Positions 16,609 through 24,178 of a stretch of 64,000 nucleotides of DNA are shown here, piece by piece. Both the position numbers and the translations under genes were made by a program. Source of the DNA: Hahnella lacustris (lineage in GTDB: Bacteria > Pseudomonadota > Gammaproteobacteria > Burkholderiales > Burkholderiaceae_A); contig OZ239148.1 of NCBI GenBank assembly GCA_965194655.1, forward strand, positions 1,984,001-2,048,000, read 5' to 3'. The notes under the pieces were generated by a model. It worked only from the letters and a program-made list of their open reading frames with translations. It had not been told where the DNA came from and made no database searches. The number at the start of each line of letters is the position of its first letter. Position 1 is the stretch's first letter.

Positions 16609-17322
16609 CTAGTGTACCTCCGCAGGTGGCGGAGGCGGAGCTCGACGAGCCAGAAGTTTGCCCAGGATCAAGACCAGCGCCAGTCCGACCCAAGCGAGTT
16701 CGTGTCCTCCGAGGCCCACGGTGTCTGACCAGAAGTCCTTGAGCCAGGGATCCGTCTGGATCATTTCTCCAGCCAGGTAGCCCAACAATGCGCCTCCAGC
16801 CATGATGACCACAGGGAAGCGACTGATGATCATGAGGACGATTTTGGAGCCCCAGACCACCAGTGGGATGGAGAGCGCGAGTCCAAAGATCAACAGAAAG
16901 AAATTGCCCTTGGCTGCGCCAGCGACACCGATGACGTTATCGAGTGACATGGCGAAGTCGGCGATGACGATGGTCTTGATGGCGTCAAAGAGCCGGTCTT
17001 TTCCATCGATCTCGTGTTCGTCCTCGTCATGCTGAGGAAGCACCAGCTTGACCCCGATGTAGAGCAGCAGAAGGCCGCCCACCAGCTTGAGCATGGGAAT
17101 GGTGAGGAGGGTGACGGCGAAGGCCGTCAGAATGACCCGCAGCGCGATGGCTGCCGAAACCCCCCAAAAGATGCCCAAGCGCCGCTGGTTTGGCGGCAGG
17201 TTCCGGCAAGCCAAGGCGATGACAATCGAGTTGTCCCCTGAGAGCAGGAGGTCGATCCAGACGATCTGCAGCAGGGCGACGAAGAACGCCGCCGTGCCGA
17301 ACTCGATGGCTGCACCCTCCAA
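16609..17322 (-). CDS. TerC-family integral membrane protein
   Basis: A 237-residue inner-membrane protein with about seven hydrophobic segments and two TerC signatures: LLLSGDNSIVIALACRNLP near residue 25 and ADFAMSLDNVIGVAGAAKG near 120. The conserved acidic residues in these membrane segments suggest metal handling; some relatives export manganese. A cytoplasmic Asp/Glu/His-rich loop (QHDEDEHEIDGKDR) lies between. It follows sucD by 3 bp. The link with succinyl-CoA synthetase is positional only. Confidence 0.9.
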   Translation of the reverse strand: MEGAAIEFGTAAFFVALLQIVWIDLLLSGDNSIVIALACRNLPPNQRRLGIFWGVSAAIALRVILTAFAVTLLTIPMLKLVGGLLLLYIGVKLVLPQHDEDEHEIDGKDRLFDAIKTIVIADFAMSLDNVIGVAGAAKGNFFLLIFGLALSIPLVVWGSKIVLMIISRFPVVIMAGGALLGYLAGEMIQTDPWLKDFWSDTVGLGGHELAWVGLALVLILGKLLARRAPPPPPAEVH

Positions 17323-17325
17323 GGT

Positions 17326-18207
17326 TTAGAGCACGCTCTTCAGGAGCTTGCCCATCTCAGAAGGATTCTTGGTGGTACGGATACCGCAAGCCTCCATGAC
17401 TTCGAGTTTGGCCTCTGCCGTGTCGGCCCCACCCGAGATCAGCGCACCCGCGTGACCCATCCGTTTTCCTGGGGGGGCGGTGACACCTGCAATGAATCCA
17501 ACGACCGGCTTCTTCATATGGTCCTTGGCCCAGAGCGCAGCGTTCACCTCATCGGGCCCACCAATCTCGCCAATCATGATGACTGCGTCTGTCTCGGGGT
17601 CGTCATTGAACATCTGCAGCACATCGATGTGCTTGATGCCATTGATGGGATCGCCACCAATGCCAACCGCGGAGGACTGACCGAGACCGAGTTCGGTGAC
17701 CTGGCCGACGGCCTCATACGTGAGCGTGCCTGAGCGCGAGACGATGCCGATGCGGCCTTTGCGATGAATATGCCCGGGCATGATGCCAATCTTGATTTCC
17801 TCCGGGGTGATGAGCCCAGGGCAGTTGGGGCCGAGCAGAAGCGTCTTGCTTCCAGCCGCCTTCATTTTGTTGCGAACCACCATCATGTCGCGAACGGGGA
17901 TGCCTTCGGTGATGCAGATCACCAGATCAAGGTTGGCCTGAACAGCCTCCCAGATGGCGTCGGCGGCGCCTGCGGGTGGGACATAGATGACCGACACGGT
18001 GGCGCCCGTCGCCTGCTTGGCGTCGCTGACAGAGGCGTAGATTGGAATGCCCTCGAAATCTTCCCCTGCCTTCTTGGGGTTCACACCCGCCACGAAACAG
18101 TTCTGGCCGTTGGCGTATTCGCGGCACATGCGGGTGTGAAACTGACCGGTCTTTCCAGTGATGCCTTGGGTGATGACCTTGGTGTCTTTATTGATGAGAA
18201 TGGACAT
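17326..18207 (-). CDS. sucD: Succinyl-CoA synthetase alpha subunit
   Basis: Alpha subunit of the TCA-cycle enzyme that couples succinyl-CoA cleavage to NTP formation. It has 293 residues. The N-terminal CoA-binding fold shows GITGKTGQFHT; the phosphorylated histidine lies in GHAGALISGG, with the second motif SRSGTLTYEA. It follows sucC by 14 bp and precedes terC by 3 bp. Confidence 0.98.
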   Translation of the reverse strand: MSILINKDTKVITQGITGKTGQFHTRMCREYANGQNCFVAGVNPKKAGEDFEGIPIYASVSDAKQATGATVSVIYVPPAGAADAIWEAVQANLDLVICITEGIPVRDMMVVRNKMKAAGSKTLLLGPNCPGLITPEEIKIGIMPGHIHRKGRIGIVSRSGTLTYEAVGQVTELGLGQSSAVGIGGDPINGIKHIDVLQMFNDDPETDAVIMIGEIGGPDEVNAALWAKDHMKKPVVGFIAGVTAPPGKRMGHAGALISGGADTAEAKLEVMEACGIRTTKNPSEMGKLLKSVL

Positions 18208-18221
18208 GGCGTGGCCCTTCC

Positions 18222-19385
18222 TTAAGCCTTAACGGCCGCAACGACACGCTCAGCAGCCTGAGCCATGGTGTCGGCAGCGATGATGGGGAGACCCGACTCG
18301 GCAAGGATTTTCTTGCCGAGGTCCTCGTTGGTGCCTTTCATGCGAACCACCAACGGGACATTCAGGCCAACGGCGCGCGAGGCAGCAACCACTCCCTCGG
18401 CGATCACATCGCATCGCATGATTCCGCCGAAGATATTGACGAGAATGGCCTTGACCTTTGGATTGGAGAGCATGATCTTGAAGGCTTCAGTCACTTTCTC
18501 GGTGGTGGCTCCGCCGCCGACATCGAGGAAGTTCGCCGGCTCACCGCCGAAGAGCTTGATGGTGTCCATCGTGGCCATGGCCAAGCCCGCGCCATTCACC
18601 AGGCAGCCAATGTTTCCATCGAGCTGAATGTAAGCCAGATCAAACTTCGAGGCCTCAATTTCGGCGGGATCCTCTTCGTCGAGATCGCGCATGGCCACAA
18701 TGTCTTCATGGCGGTAGAGCGCGTTGGAATCGAAATTCCACTTCGCATCCAGCGCCACCACGCGTCCATCGCCAGTGAGGATCAGTGGGTTGATCTCGGC
18801 CAGGGAGGCATCGGTCTCCCAGAAAGCCTTGTAGAGGCCTTGGAGGACCGAGCGGGCCTGAGGGAGCGAGGCTGCTGGCACGCCAATGGCGGTGGAGAGC
18901 TGATCTGCATCTGCGTCAGAGAGCCCTTGGGCGGGATCTACAAACACCTTGTGGATCTTTTCAGGGTGGCTGTGGGCCACCTCTTCGATGTCCATGCCAC
19001 CCTCGGAGGAAGCCATGACGCAGACCTTTTGAGTCACTCGATCGGTGACCACGGCCACGTAGAGCTCCTTCTGAATGTCTGCACCCTCCTCGATGAGCAG
19101 CCGACGCACCGGCTGACCCTGCGGGCCTGTCTGGTGGGTGATGAGCTGCATGCCCAGGATGGCTTGGGCGTGACTGCGTACTTCGTCCATGGAGCGGGCC
19201 AGCTTGACGCCGCCACCCTTGCCCCGGCCACCGGCGTGGATCTGAGCCTTCACCACCCACACGGGGCCGCCGAGGGACTCAGCGGCCTTCACCGCCTCTT
19301 CTACTGAGAAACAAGGCACACCGCGCGGTACTGCGACACCGTAGCGACGGAGAATCTCCTTGCCCTGATATTCATGGATTTTCAT
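18222..19385 (-). CDS. sucC: Succinyl-CoA synthetase beta subunit
   Basis: Beta subunit with an ATP-grasp fold. It has 387 residues from the ATG at 19385 (MKIHEYQGKEILRRYGV); the frame open further upstream is not part of the family. Motifs: QIHAGGRGKGGGVKLA, EINPLI and NGAGLAMATMD. A GGAG ribosome-binding site lies 9 bases before the ATG. The 94-bp gap between recX and sucC is the longest non-coding stretch in the window and holds a GC-rich inverted repeat. Confidence 0.98.
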   Translation of the reverse strand: MKIHEYQGKEILRRYGVAVPRGVPCFSVEEAVKAAESLGGPVWVVKAQIHAGGRGKGGGVKLARSMDEVRSHAQAILGMQLITHQTGPQGQPVRRLLIEEGADIQKELYVAVVTDRVTQKVCVMASSEGGMDIEEVAHSHPEKIHKVFVDPAQGLSDADADQLSTAIGVPAASLPQARSVLQGLYKAFWETDASLAEINPLILTGDGRVVALDAKWNFDSNALYRHEDIVAMRDLDEEDPAEIEASKFDLAYIQLDGNIGCLVNGAGLAMATMDTIKLFGGEPANFLDVGGGATTEKVTEAFKIMLSNPKVKAILVNIFGGIMRCDVIAEGVVAASRAVGLNVPLVVRMKGTNEDLGKKILAESGLPIIAADTMAQAAERVVAAVKA

Positions 19386-19418
19386 GACACTGCGCTCCCT
19401 GAGATAGAAATGCGTGAA

Positions 19419-19446
19419 GGCGACTTGATCGCCCCGCGGGGTCGCC
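19419..19446 (-). other. GC-rich inverted repeat in the sucC leader
   Basis: GGCGAC at 19419-19424 pairs with GTCGCC at 19441-19446; the palindrome CCCCGCGGGG (19432-19441) sits in the loop and overlaps the second arm by one base. It lies about 35-60 bases upstream of the sucC ATG and downstream of the recX stop. It could be a leftover terminator for recA-recX or a leader structure. There is no T run. Confidence 0.3.
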
Positions 19447-19479
19447 GTCGGCCTTAATTCATCGATGGTAGCACGCAGC

Positions 19480-19950
19480 TCAAGACGGAAATTCGGTTTC
19501 CGGAGGCTGAAAATCACGGCGCTCGAGCGCGCGATAGAGATCGGGCGAGAAGCCTCGAGCAGCCATAAACCGTTGCTGCTTGGCCTTCTCCGCCAGGGTG
19601 GCGGGGGGCTGGCCGAATCGCTTGTCCCAGACGACGAAATGCCGGCTTGCCTCAGACTGACGAGCGTCTTCCAGGGCAGGTTGGGCGAGCGCATCGCTCA
19701 CCCCTTTTTGACTGAGCTCTGCTCGAATCCGGGCCACGCCATAGCCCTGCCCGCGAACGCGAACCAGGGCTTCTGCAAAACGTGACTCGGAGAGCAGACC
19801 GAGCTCCATGAGCTGATTCAATGCAGCCTCGAGCTGCTCTGGCGATTCGGCGTGAGGCGCCAGTTTGCGGGAGAGCTCGAGCCGGGAATGCTCTCGCCGG
19901 GCCAAAAGAGCCACGCCGCGCGAAAGCAGGGAGGGCGCGGCACGGGCCAT
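19480..19950 (-). CDS. recX: RecA regulatory protein RecX
   Basis: Binds RecA filaments and limits their activity. It has 156 residues of helical repeats, with the typical start of ALLARREHSRLELSRKL, the middle ESRFAEALVRVRGQGYGVARI, and a C-terminal RFMAARGFSPDLYRAL segment. It lies 20 bp after recA, so it is probably co-transcribed and SOS-induced. Confidence 0.95.
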   Translation of the reverse strand: MARAAPSLLSRGVALLARREHSRLELSRKLAPHAESPEQLEAALNQLMELGLLSESRFAEALVRVRGQGYGVARIRAELSQKGVSDALAQPALEDARQSEASRHFVVWDKRFGQPPATLAEKAKQQRFMAARGFSPDLYRALERRDFQPPETEFPS

Positions 19951-19970
19951 ACGGCATTCAGGGGCGGGAT

Positions 19971-21026
19971 TTAGGACTCGGCAGGCTGGCTGGCCGCAGG
20001 AGCAGCGACGCCGGGCTCACGAACGGCCACACCGTAGGCCTCACGAATCTTGTTTTCGATCTCAAAGGCCATCGCGGGATTCTGACGCAGGAATTCTCTG
20101 GCATTGTCACGCCCCTGGCCGATGCGATCCCCGTTGTAGCTATACCAGGAGCCCGACTTCTCCACGATGTTCTTCTCGGACCCAAGATCGAGGATCTCGC
20201 CCTCACGGGAGATGCCCTCACCGTAGAGAATATCGAAGCCGGCCGCCTTAAACGGAGGCGCCACCTTGTTCTTGACCACCTTGACCTTGGTCTCAGAGCC
20301 AATCACCTCCTCGCCCTTCTTGAGAGAACCCACACGGCGAATGTCTAGACGAACAGAGGCATAGAACTTCAATGCATTGCCACCCGTGGTGGTCTCGGGG
20401 CTTCCGAACATGACGCCAATCTTCATGCGGATCTGGTTGATGAAGATGACGAGGGTATTGGTTCGGCTGATGGTTCCGGTGAGCTTACGCAGGGCCTGGG
20501 ACATGAGACGTGCCTGTAGACCTGGGAGGGAGTCACCCATGTCGCCCTCGATTTCTGCCTTGGGCGTGAGGGCGGCCACCGAGTCGACGACGATCAGATC
20601 GACCGAGCCGGAGCGAACCAGGGCGTCCACGATTTCAAGGGCCTGCTCGCCCGTGTCGGGCTGGGAAATGAGCAGATCGGAGAGCTGGACCCCGAGCTTC
20701 TGGGCGTACTGGGTGTCGAGCGCGTGCTCGGCATCCACAAAGGCACAGGTGCCACCGAGCTTCTGCATTTCGGCAATCACCTGAAGGGTCAGGGTGGTCT
20801 TTCCAGAGGACTCTGGGCCATAAATCTCCACCACGCGCCCACGAGGAAGCCCACCCGCACCCAGAGCAATGTCGAGCCCGAGGGAGCCGGTAGAGACGGT
20901 TTGGATGTCGGGGGCTTGTTCGTTCTCACCCATGCGCATGATGGAGCCCTTGCCAAACTGCTTCTCAATTTGGGCAATGGCTGCCGCAAGGGCTTTGGCT
21001 TTTTCGGTTTTGGTCTTGTCGTCCAT
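19971..21026 (-). CDS. recA: Recombinase RecA
   Basis: Central homologous-recombination ATPase and co-protease for LexA. It has 351 residues. Walker A is GPESSGKTT; other family segments are QPDTGEQALEI, VDSVAALTPKAEIEGDMGD and the L2 region FINQIRMKIGVMFGSPETTTGG (shown in part). An AGGA ribosome-binding site precedes the ATG. The promoter, with a LexA box between -35 and -10, is at 21054-21082. Confidence 0.99.
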   Translation of the reverse strand: MDDKTKTEKAKALAAAIAQIEKQFGKGSIMRMGENEQAPDIQTVSTGSLGLDIALGAGGLPRGRVVEIYGPESSGKTTLTLQVIAEMQKLGGTCAFVDAEHALDTQYAQKLGVQLSDLLISQPDTGEQALEIVDALVRSGSVDLIVVDSVAALTPKAEIEGDMGDSLPGLQARLMSQALRKLTGTISRTNTLVIFINQIRMKIGVMFGSPETTTGGNALKFYASVRLDIRRVGSLKKGEEVIGSETKVKVVKNKVAPPFKAAGFDILYGEGISREGEILDLGSEKNIVEKSGSWYSYNGDRIGQGRDNAREFLRQNPAMAFEIENKIREAYGVAVREPGVAAPAASQPAES

Positions 21027-21053
21027 GTGAGGTCCTTAGTGGGGATTCGGAAA

Positions 21054-21082
21054 AGAATACTGTATATATAACCAGTCTTCAA
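21054..21082 (-). promoter_or_regulatory. recA sigma70 promoter
   Basis: On the minus strand TTGAAG (21082-21077) and TATTCT (21059-21054) are 17 bp apart, each 4 of 6 to consensus. The spacer is occupied by the LexA box. Transcription would start about 20 bases before the recA ATG. This promoter separates recA-recX from the long upstream operon ending in cinA. Confidence 0.7.
21060..21075 (-). promoter_or_regulatory. LexA (SOS) box of recA
   Basis: CTG-N10-CAG with an AT-alternating core (CTGTATATATAACCAG on the plus strand), matching the gamma/betaproteobacterial LexA consensus. It fills the spacer of the recA promoter, so bound LexA would block RNA polymerase directly. It implies a lexA gene of this type elsewhere in the genome. 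Confidence 0.85.
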
Positions 21083-21096
21083 GCTGAATGTGGAGC

Positions 21097-21636
21097 CTAG
21101 TGAGGACCACCCTCAGTCGGCTTCATCTGATCGGAGGGAGCAGTGACTCCCGCGCACCACTCAGAGAGTGCAAACCAAGCCGCCTGCTGCTGAATGGCCT
21201 GCCGGTCCCCTCGAAAAATCCGTCGCTTCGCCCTGGTGGGCTGATGGGGAAACGCCCAGGCGAACCAGACCGTTCCCACAGGTTTCTCCGGACTGCCTCC
21301 ACTAGGGCCGGCCACCCCAGTGATGGCACAGGCCGCGTAGGCCGCACCGGGCTGACCCAGACGCGCTACGGCGCCCTCTGCCATGGCGCGCGCCACCGGT
21401 TCACTCACCGCGCCGAAGCCGTCTAAGTCCGCCTGCGAGACGCCAAGCACCAGGCGCTTGAGGTCATTGCTATAGCTCACCACTCCACCCTCGAACCAGG
21501 CGCTGGACCCCGCACGTTGGGTGACCCAAGAGGCTGCCAATCCTCCGGTACAAGACTCGGCTGTGAGCAGTCGAAGACCCGCTCGCTGCGCAAAAAATGC
21601 CACTGTGAGACCGATCAGACACTCCGCCCTCGTCAC
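21097..21636 (-). CDS. CinA C-terminal domain protein, nicotinamide-nucleotide amidase (PncC type)
   Basis: Stand-alone CinA C-terminal domain that deamidates NMN to NaMN in pyridine-nucleotide recycling. It starts at GTG (21636), overlapping the pgpA stop as GTGA, and has 179 residues. Motifs: LLTAESCTGGLAASW, GGVVSYSNDLK, and ITGVAGPSGGSPEKPVGTVW. The N-terminal MoaB-like domain of full CinA is absent, as in E. coli YgaD. It is the last gene of the tyrS-cinA run and precedes recA, a neighbourhood shared by several proteobacteria. Confidence 0.92.
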   Translation of the reverse strand: MTRAECLIGLTVAFFAQRAGLRLLTAESCTGGLAASWVTQRAGSSAWFEGGVVSYSNDLKRLVLGVSQADLDGFGAVSEPVARAMAEGAVARLGQPGAAYAACAITGVAGPSGGSPEKPVGTVWFAWAFPHQPTRAKRRIFRGDRQAIQQQAAWFALSEWCAGVTAPSDQMKPTEGGPH

Positions 21637-22172
21637 CCGCTCGCTCCCAGTATGCGTAACAGCACCGAGAGCACCACGAGGGTGAACGCTGCTGCCATGA
21701 GATCGTCGGCCATGATCCCCCAGCCTCCACTGAGCCTGCGATCCATCCAGCCAATCGGGGGGGGTTTGAGAATATCGAAGAAGCGAAAGATCACCACAGC
21801 CAGACACTCGAGCGGCCATCCCACGAGGCCCTGTCCGGCCAGGGTGCCCCAGGGCTCATCAGCCCTGGGCAACAGAAAGAGGACCAGCCAAATGGCGAGC
21901 ACCTCGTCCCAGACAATGGCCCCGTGATCGTCCACTCCCAAGTCTTGCGATGTCACGCGACAAGCCCAGATTCCGACCACCAAGCCGAGGGGGAGCAGCA
22001 TCCACCAGACACTCGGGCCCAATAGCCCATCGAGAGCGATGAAGCTGAGCCAGCCCCAGAGCGTGCCCACCGTACCGGGAGCCCAGGGCGAAAGGCCCGA
22101 ACCCCCAGCAAAGGCCACCCAGTACGCTAGGCGTGGCCTTGCCATCAAGGCCGCTGGATGTCGAGCATTCAT
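21633..22172 (-). CDS. pgpA: Phosphatidylglycerophosphatase A
   Basis: Membrane enzyme that dephosphorylates phosphatidylglycerol phosphate. The ATG at 22172 overlaps the thiL stop (ATGA), giving 179 residues; an ATG nine codons later is also possible. Motifs: GSGLSPWAPGTVGTLWG, DDHGAIVWDEVLAIW and the FFDILKPPPIGWMDRR segment, all with the acidic residues of the family. Several hydrophobic segments are present. Confidence 0.94.
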   Translation of the reverse strand: MNARHPAALMARPRLAYWVAFAGGSGLSPWAPGTVGTLWGWLSFIALDGLLGPSVWWMLLPLGLVVGIWACRVTSQDLGVDDHGAIVWDEVLAIWLVLFLLPRADEPWGTLAGQGLVGWPLECLAVVIFRFFDILKPPPIGWMDRRLSGGWGIMADDLMAAAFTLVVLSVLLRILGASG

Positions 22173-23215
22173 GGCTGAGGCGACTCCTGAGCGAAGTGAT
22201 CGAAGCCAGACCGAGGGCACTCTGTGGGCGCACATCGAACCGACTGAAACCACCAGTCTAAGCCCCTGGGTTTGGAGTCGGTTGCCGCATGGACCGTCCC
22301 GATTTGGGTGAGGGTGAGTTGGTGGTCGCCTGCCCAGTTCAGCAATGCCGCCTGATGATCAGCCGGAGCTGCGAACACGAGCTCGTACTCGTCGCCGCCC
22401 TCAGCCGCCCGGCGGCAGGCCTGCATTCGGCTCATGCGCCCCTCCCGCAGATGAGCAATCAAACGATCACCCAAGCAGGACGAGAGCGCATCCAGTTGCA
22501 ACTGCAGGCTCAACGCCGAACCAGATCGAGACTCGCTGGCCGCATGGAGATGGGCGAGCTCAGATGCCAGTCCATCGGACAGGTCGATGGCCGCGTGGGC
22601 CTTGCCTCGAAGAAACATCCCCAGCTCAATCCGTGGATTTGGCTGGTGAAGCTTCACTGCATCCACTCGAGCCTCCACCGCATCCGCTGGATCACCCAAC
22701 AAACCGGAGACCCAGAGCAGATCGCCAGGAAGCAGCCCGCCCCTCTGAAGGGCTAGGCCGGGGGGCACCTGCCCAAGCACTTGGAGCGTCAGCACATTCG
22801 GTGCGCCTTCAGGTAGTCGAACGGTATCGCCTCCCACCAAGGGACAGCCAAACTCGGCCGAAGCGGCTCCAAGGCCCTGAGAAAATGCAGACAACCAGGA
22901 GCCACACGCATCCGAGCGAAGGCTCAGGCTGAGGGTGCACGCCAGCGGCGAAGCCCCCATGGCGGCAAGATCAGACAGATTCACGCAGAGGAGCTTTCGG
23001 CCGAGTAGGCGAGGGTCCGTGTCTGGCCAGTAATGTCGCCCCTCCACCATGGTGTCGACCGACACCGCAATCTGCTGCGAAGGGTCTGGGCGCAGCAGCG
23101 CCGCGTCGTCTCCAATGCCCAGCGTCACAGCTGAACTTGACGCCTGGGCCGCTGCTGCGCGCAGATGAAGGTCAATGAGAGAGAACTCTTGGCCGGGGCC
23201 CAAAGCGACGCCCAT
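22169..23215 (-). CDS. thiL: Thiamine-monophosphate kinase ThiL
   Basis: Phosphorylates TMP to the active cofactor TPP. From the ATG at 23215 it has 348 residues and aligns at its start with the family pattern (GQEFSLIDLHLR). An ATG at 23254, overlapping nusB by 20 bp, would add 13 residues; neither start has a clear ribosome-binding site. Motifs: GIGDDAALL, STDT-like SVDTMVEGRHYWPD, VNLSDLAAMGA and IDLSDGLASEL. Confidence 0.94.
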   Translation of the reverse strand: MGVALGPGQEFSLIDLHLRAAAAQASSSAVTLGIGDDAALLRPDPSQQIAVSVDTMVEGRHYWPDTDPRLLGRKLLCVNLSDLAAMGASPLACTLSLSLRSDACGSWLSAFSQGLGAASAEFGCPLVGGDTVRLPEGAPNVLTLQVLGQVPPGLALQRGGLLPGDLLWVSGLLGDPADAVEARVDAVKLHQPNPRIELGMFLRGKAHAAIDLSDGLASELAHLHAASESRSGSALSLQLQLDALSSCLGDRLIAHLREGRMSRMQACRRAAEGGDEYELVFAAPADHQAALLNWAGDHQLTLTQIGTVHAATDSKPRGLDWWFQSVRCAPTECPRSGFDHFAQESPQP

Positions 23216-23234
23216 GCCCGTGGCCTGGGCTGGG

Positions 23235-23687
23235 CTAGCGGGGACTGGCCTCATGGGGTCGAAGCTGTCCTGCCAGCCGATCCAGCACGCCATTGATATA
23301 CCGGTGCCCCTCATTACCCCCCAAGGACTTGGCCAGCTCGACGCCCTCGTTGATCACCACGCGAAACGGAACCTCGGGGTGGCTCTTGAGCTCGTAGGCG
23401 CCGAGCAGCAAAATGGCCTGCTCGACTGGGGAGACCTGCGCCAAAGGTCGATCCAGAGCCGGAAAAATATCAGCCTGCAAGACTTCGGCCTGCCGAACCG
23501 CTCCGTAGAAACAGTCCTTGAAGTAGGCCTCATCGGCCTGTGCAAAATCATCAGACTCTCGTGCGAATGCCTCGATGGCCCCAGGCTCCTCGTGTGCAAT
23601 CAGCCACTGATAAAGGCCTTGAACGGTGATGAGGCGGGAGAGGCGACGGGCGCTGCGTGCGCGCGCATCGGGCGCATTAGTCGTCAC
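23235..23687 (-). CDS. nusB: Transcription antitermination factor NusB
   Basis: Partner of NusE in antitermination complexes on rRNA operons. It starts at GTG (23687), 11 bp inside ribH, and has 150 residues. Features: ARRLSRLITVQGLYQWL at the start, the DRPLAQVSPVEQAILLLGAYEL middle and the VVINEGVELAKSLGG region near the end. No in-frame ATG fits the family start. It sits between ribH and thiL, its conserved place. Confidence 0.94.
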   Translation of the reverse strand: MTTNAPDARARSARRLSRLITVQGLYQWLIAHEEPGAIEAFARESDDFAQADEAYFKDCFYGAVRQAEVLQADIFPALDRPLAQVSPVEQAILLLGAYELKSHPEVPFRVVINEGVELAKSLGGNEGHRYINGVLDRLAGQLRPHEASPR

Positions 23688-24168
23688 GCGCGTCGTCCTC
23701 CACCATTTGCTCATCGATGACAAAGATGAGATTGGCCATCTCGATGGCTGCCATCGCGCAGTCACGCCCCTTCTCCTCTGCGCGGGCGAAAGCCTGATCA
23801 TCATCCTCGGTCGTGAGGATGCCATTGGCCACCGGCACGCGATGATCCAGGCTGACGCGTGAGACTCCGGCACAGGCCTCGTTGGAGACCACCTCAAAAT
23901 GATAGGTCTCGCCACGGATCACGGCACCCAGTGCAATGAGCGCATCAAACCGACCCGTATCAGCGGCCTGGGCCAAGACCAAGGGAATCTCGAGCGCGCC
24001 AGGGACCGAGAAGACCGTGATGTCTTGTGGCAAAACGCCTTGCTCTGTGAGCGTCTGCAGACAGGCCGACTCCAGCATGGAAGTCACTTCTTCATTGAAG
24101 CGCGCCACCACCACTGCGACCCGAAGGCCATCCCCCGACCAGTCAGGTTCTACGCGATTGACATCCAT
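23677..24168 (-). CDS. ribH: Lumazine synthase RibH
   Basis: Condenses the pyrimidine and butanone phosphate intermediates to 6,7-dimethyl-8-ribityllumazine. It has 163 residues from the ATG at 24168, preceded by GGAG. Motifs: VVVARFNEEVT, VPGALEIPL, ALGAVIRGETYHFE and DHRVPVANGILTTE. The usual C-terminus is followed by an acidic tail (DEQMVEDDARDD). Confidence 0.97.
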   Translation of the reverse strand: MDVNRVEPDWSGDGLRVAVVVARFNEEVTSMLESACLQTLTEQGVLPQDITVFSVPGALEIPLVLAQAADTGRFDALIALGAVIRGETYHFEVVSNEACAGVSRVSLDHRVPVANGILTTEDDDQAFARAEEKGRDCAMAAIEMANLIFVIDEQMVEDDARDD

Positions 24169-24178
24169 CTCATGCTCC

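Noticed and set aside
18708..19307. Plus-strand frame of 199 residues opposite sucC
   Set aside because: Lies wholly inside sucC, no motif, no ribosome-binding site.
19386..19479. Intrinsic terminator after recX
   Set aside because: The GC-rich inverted repeat is not followed by a T run on the transcribed strand, so I list it only as a structure.
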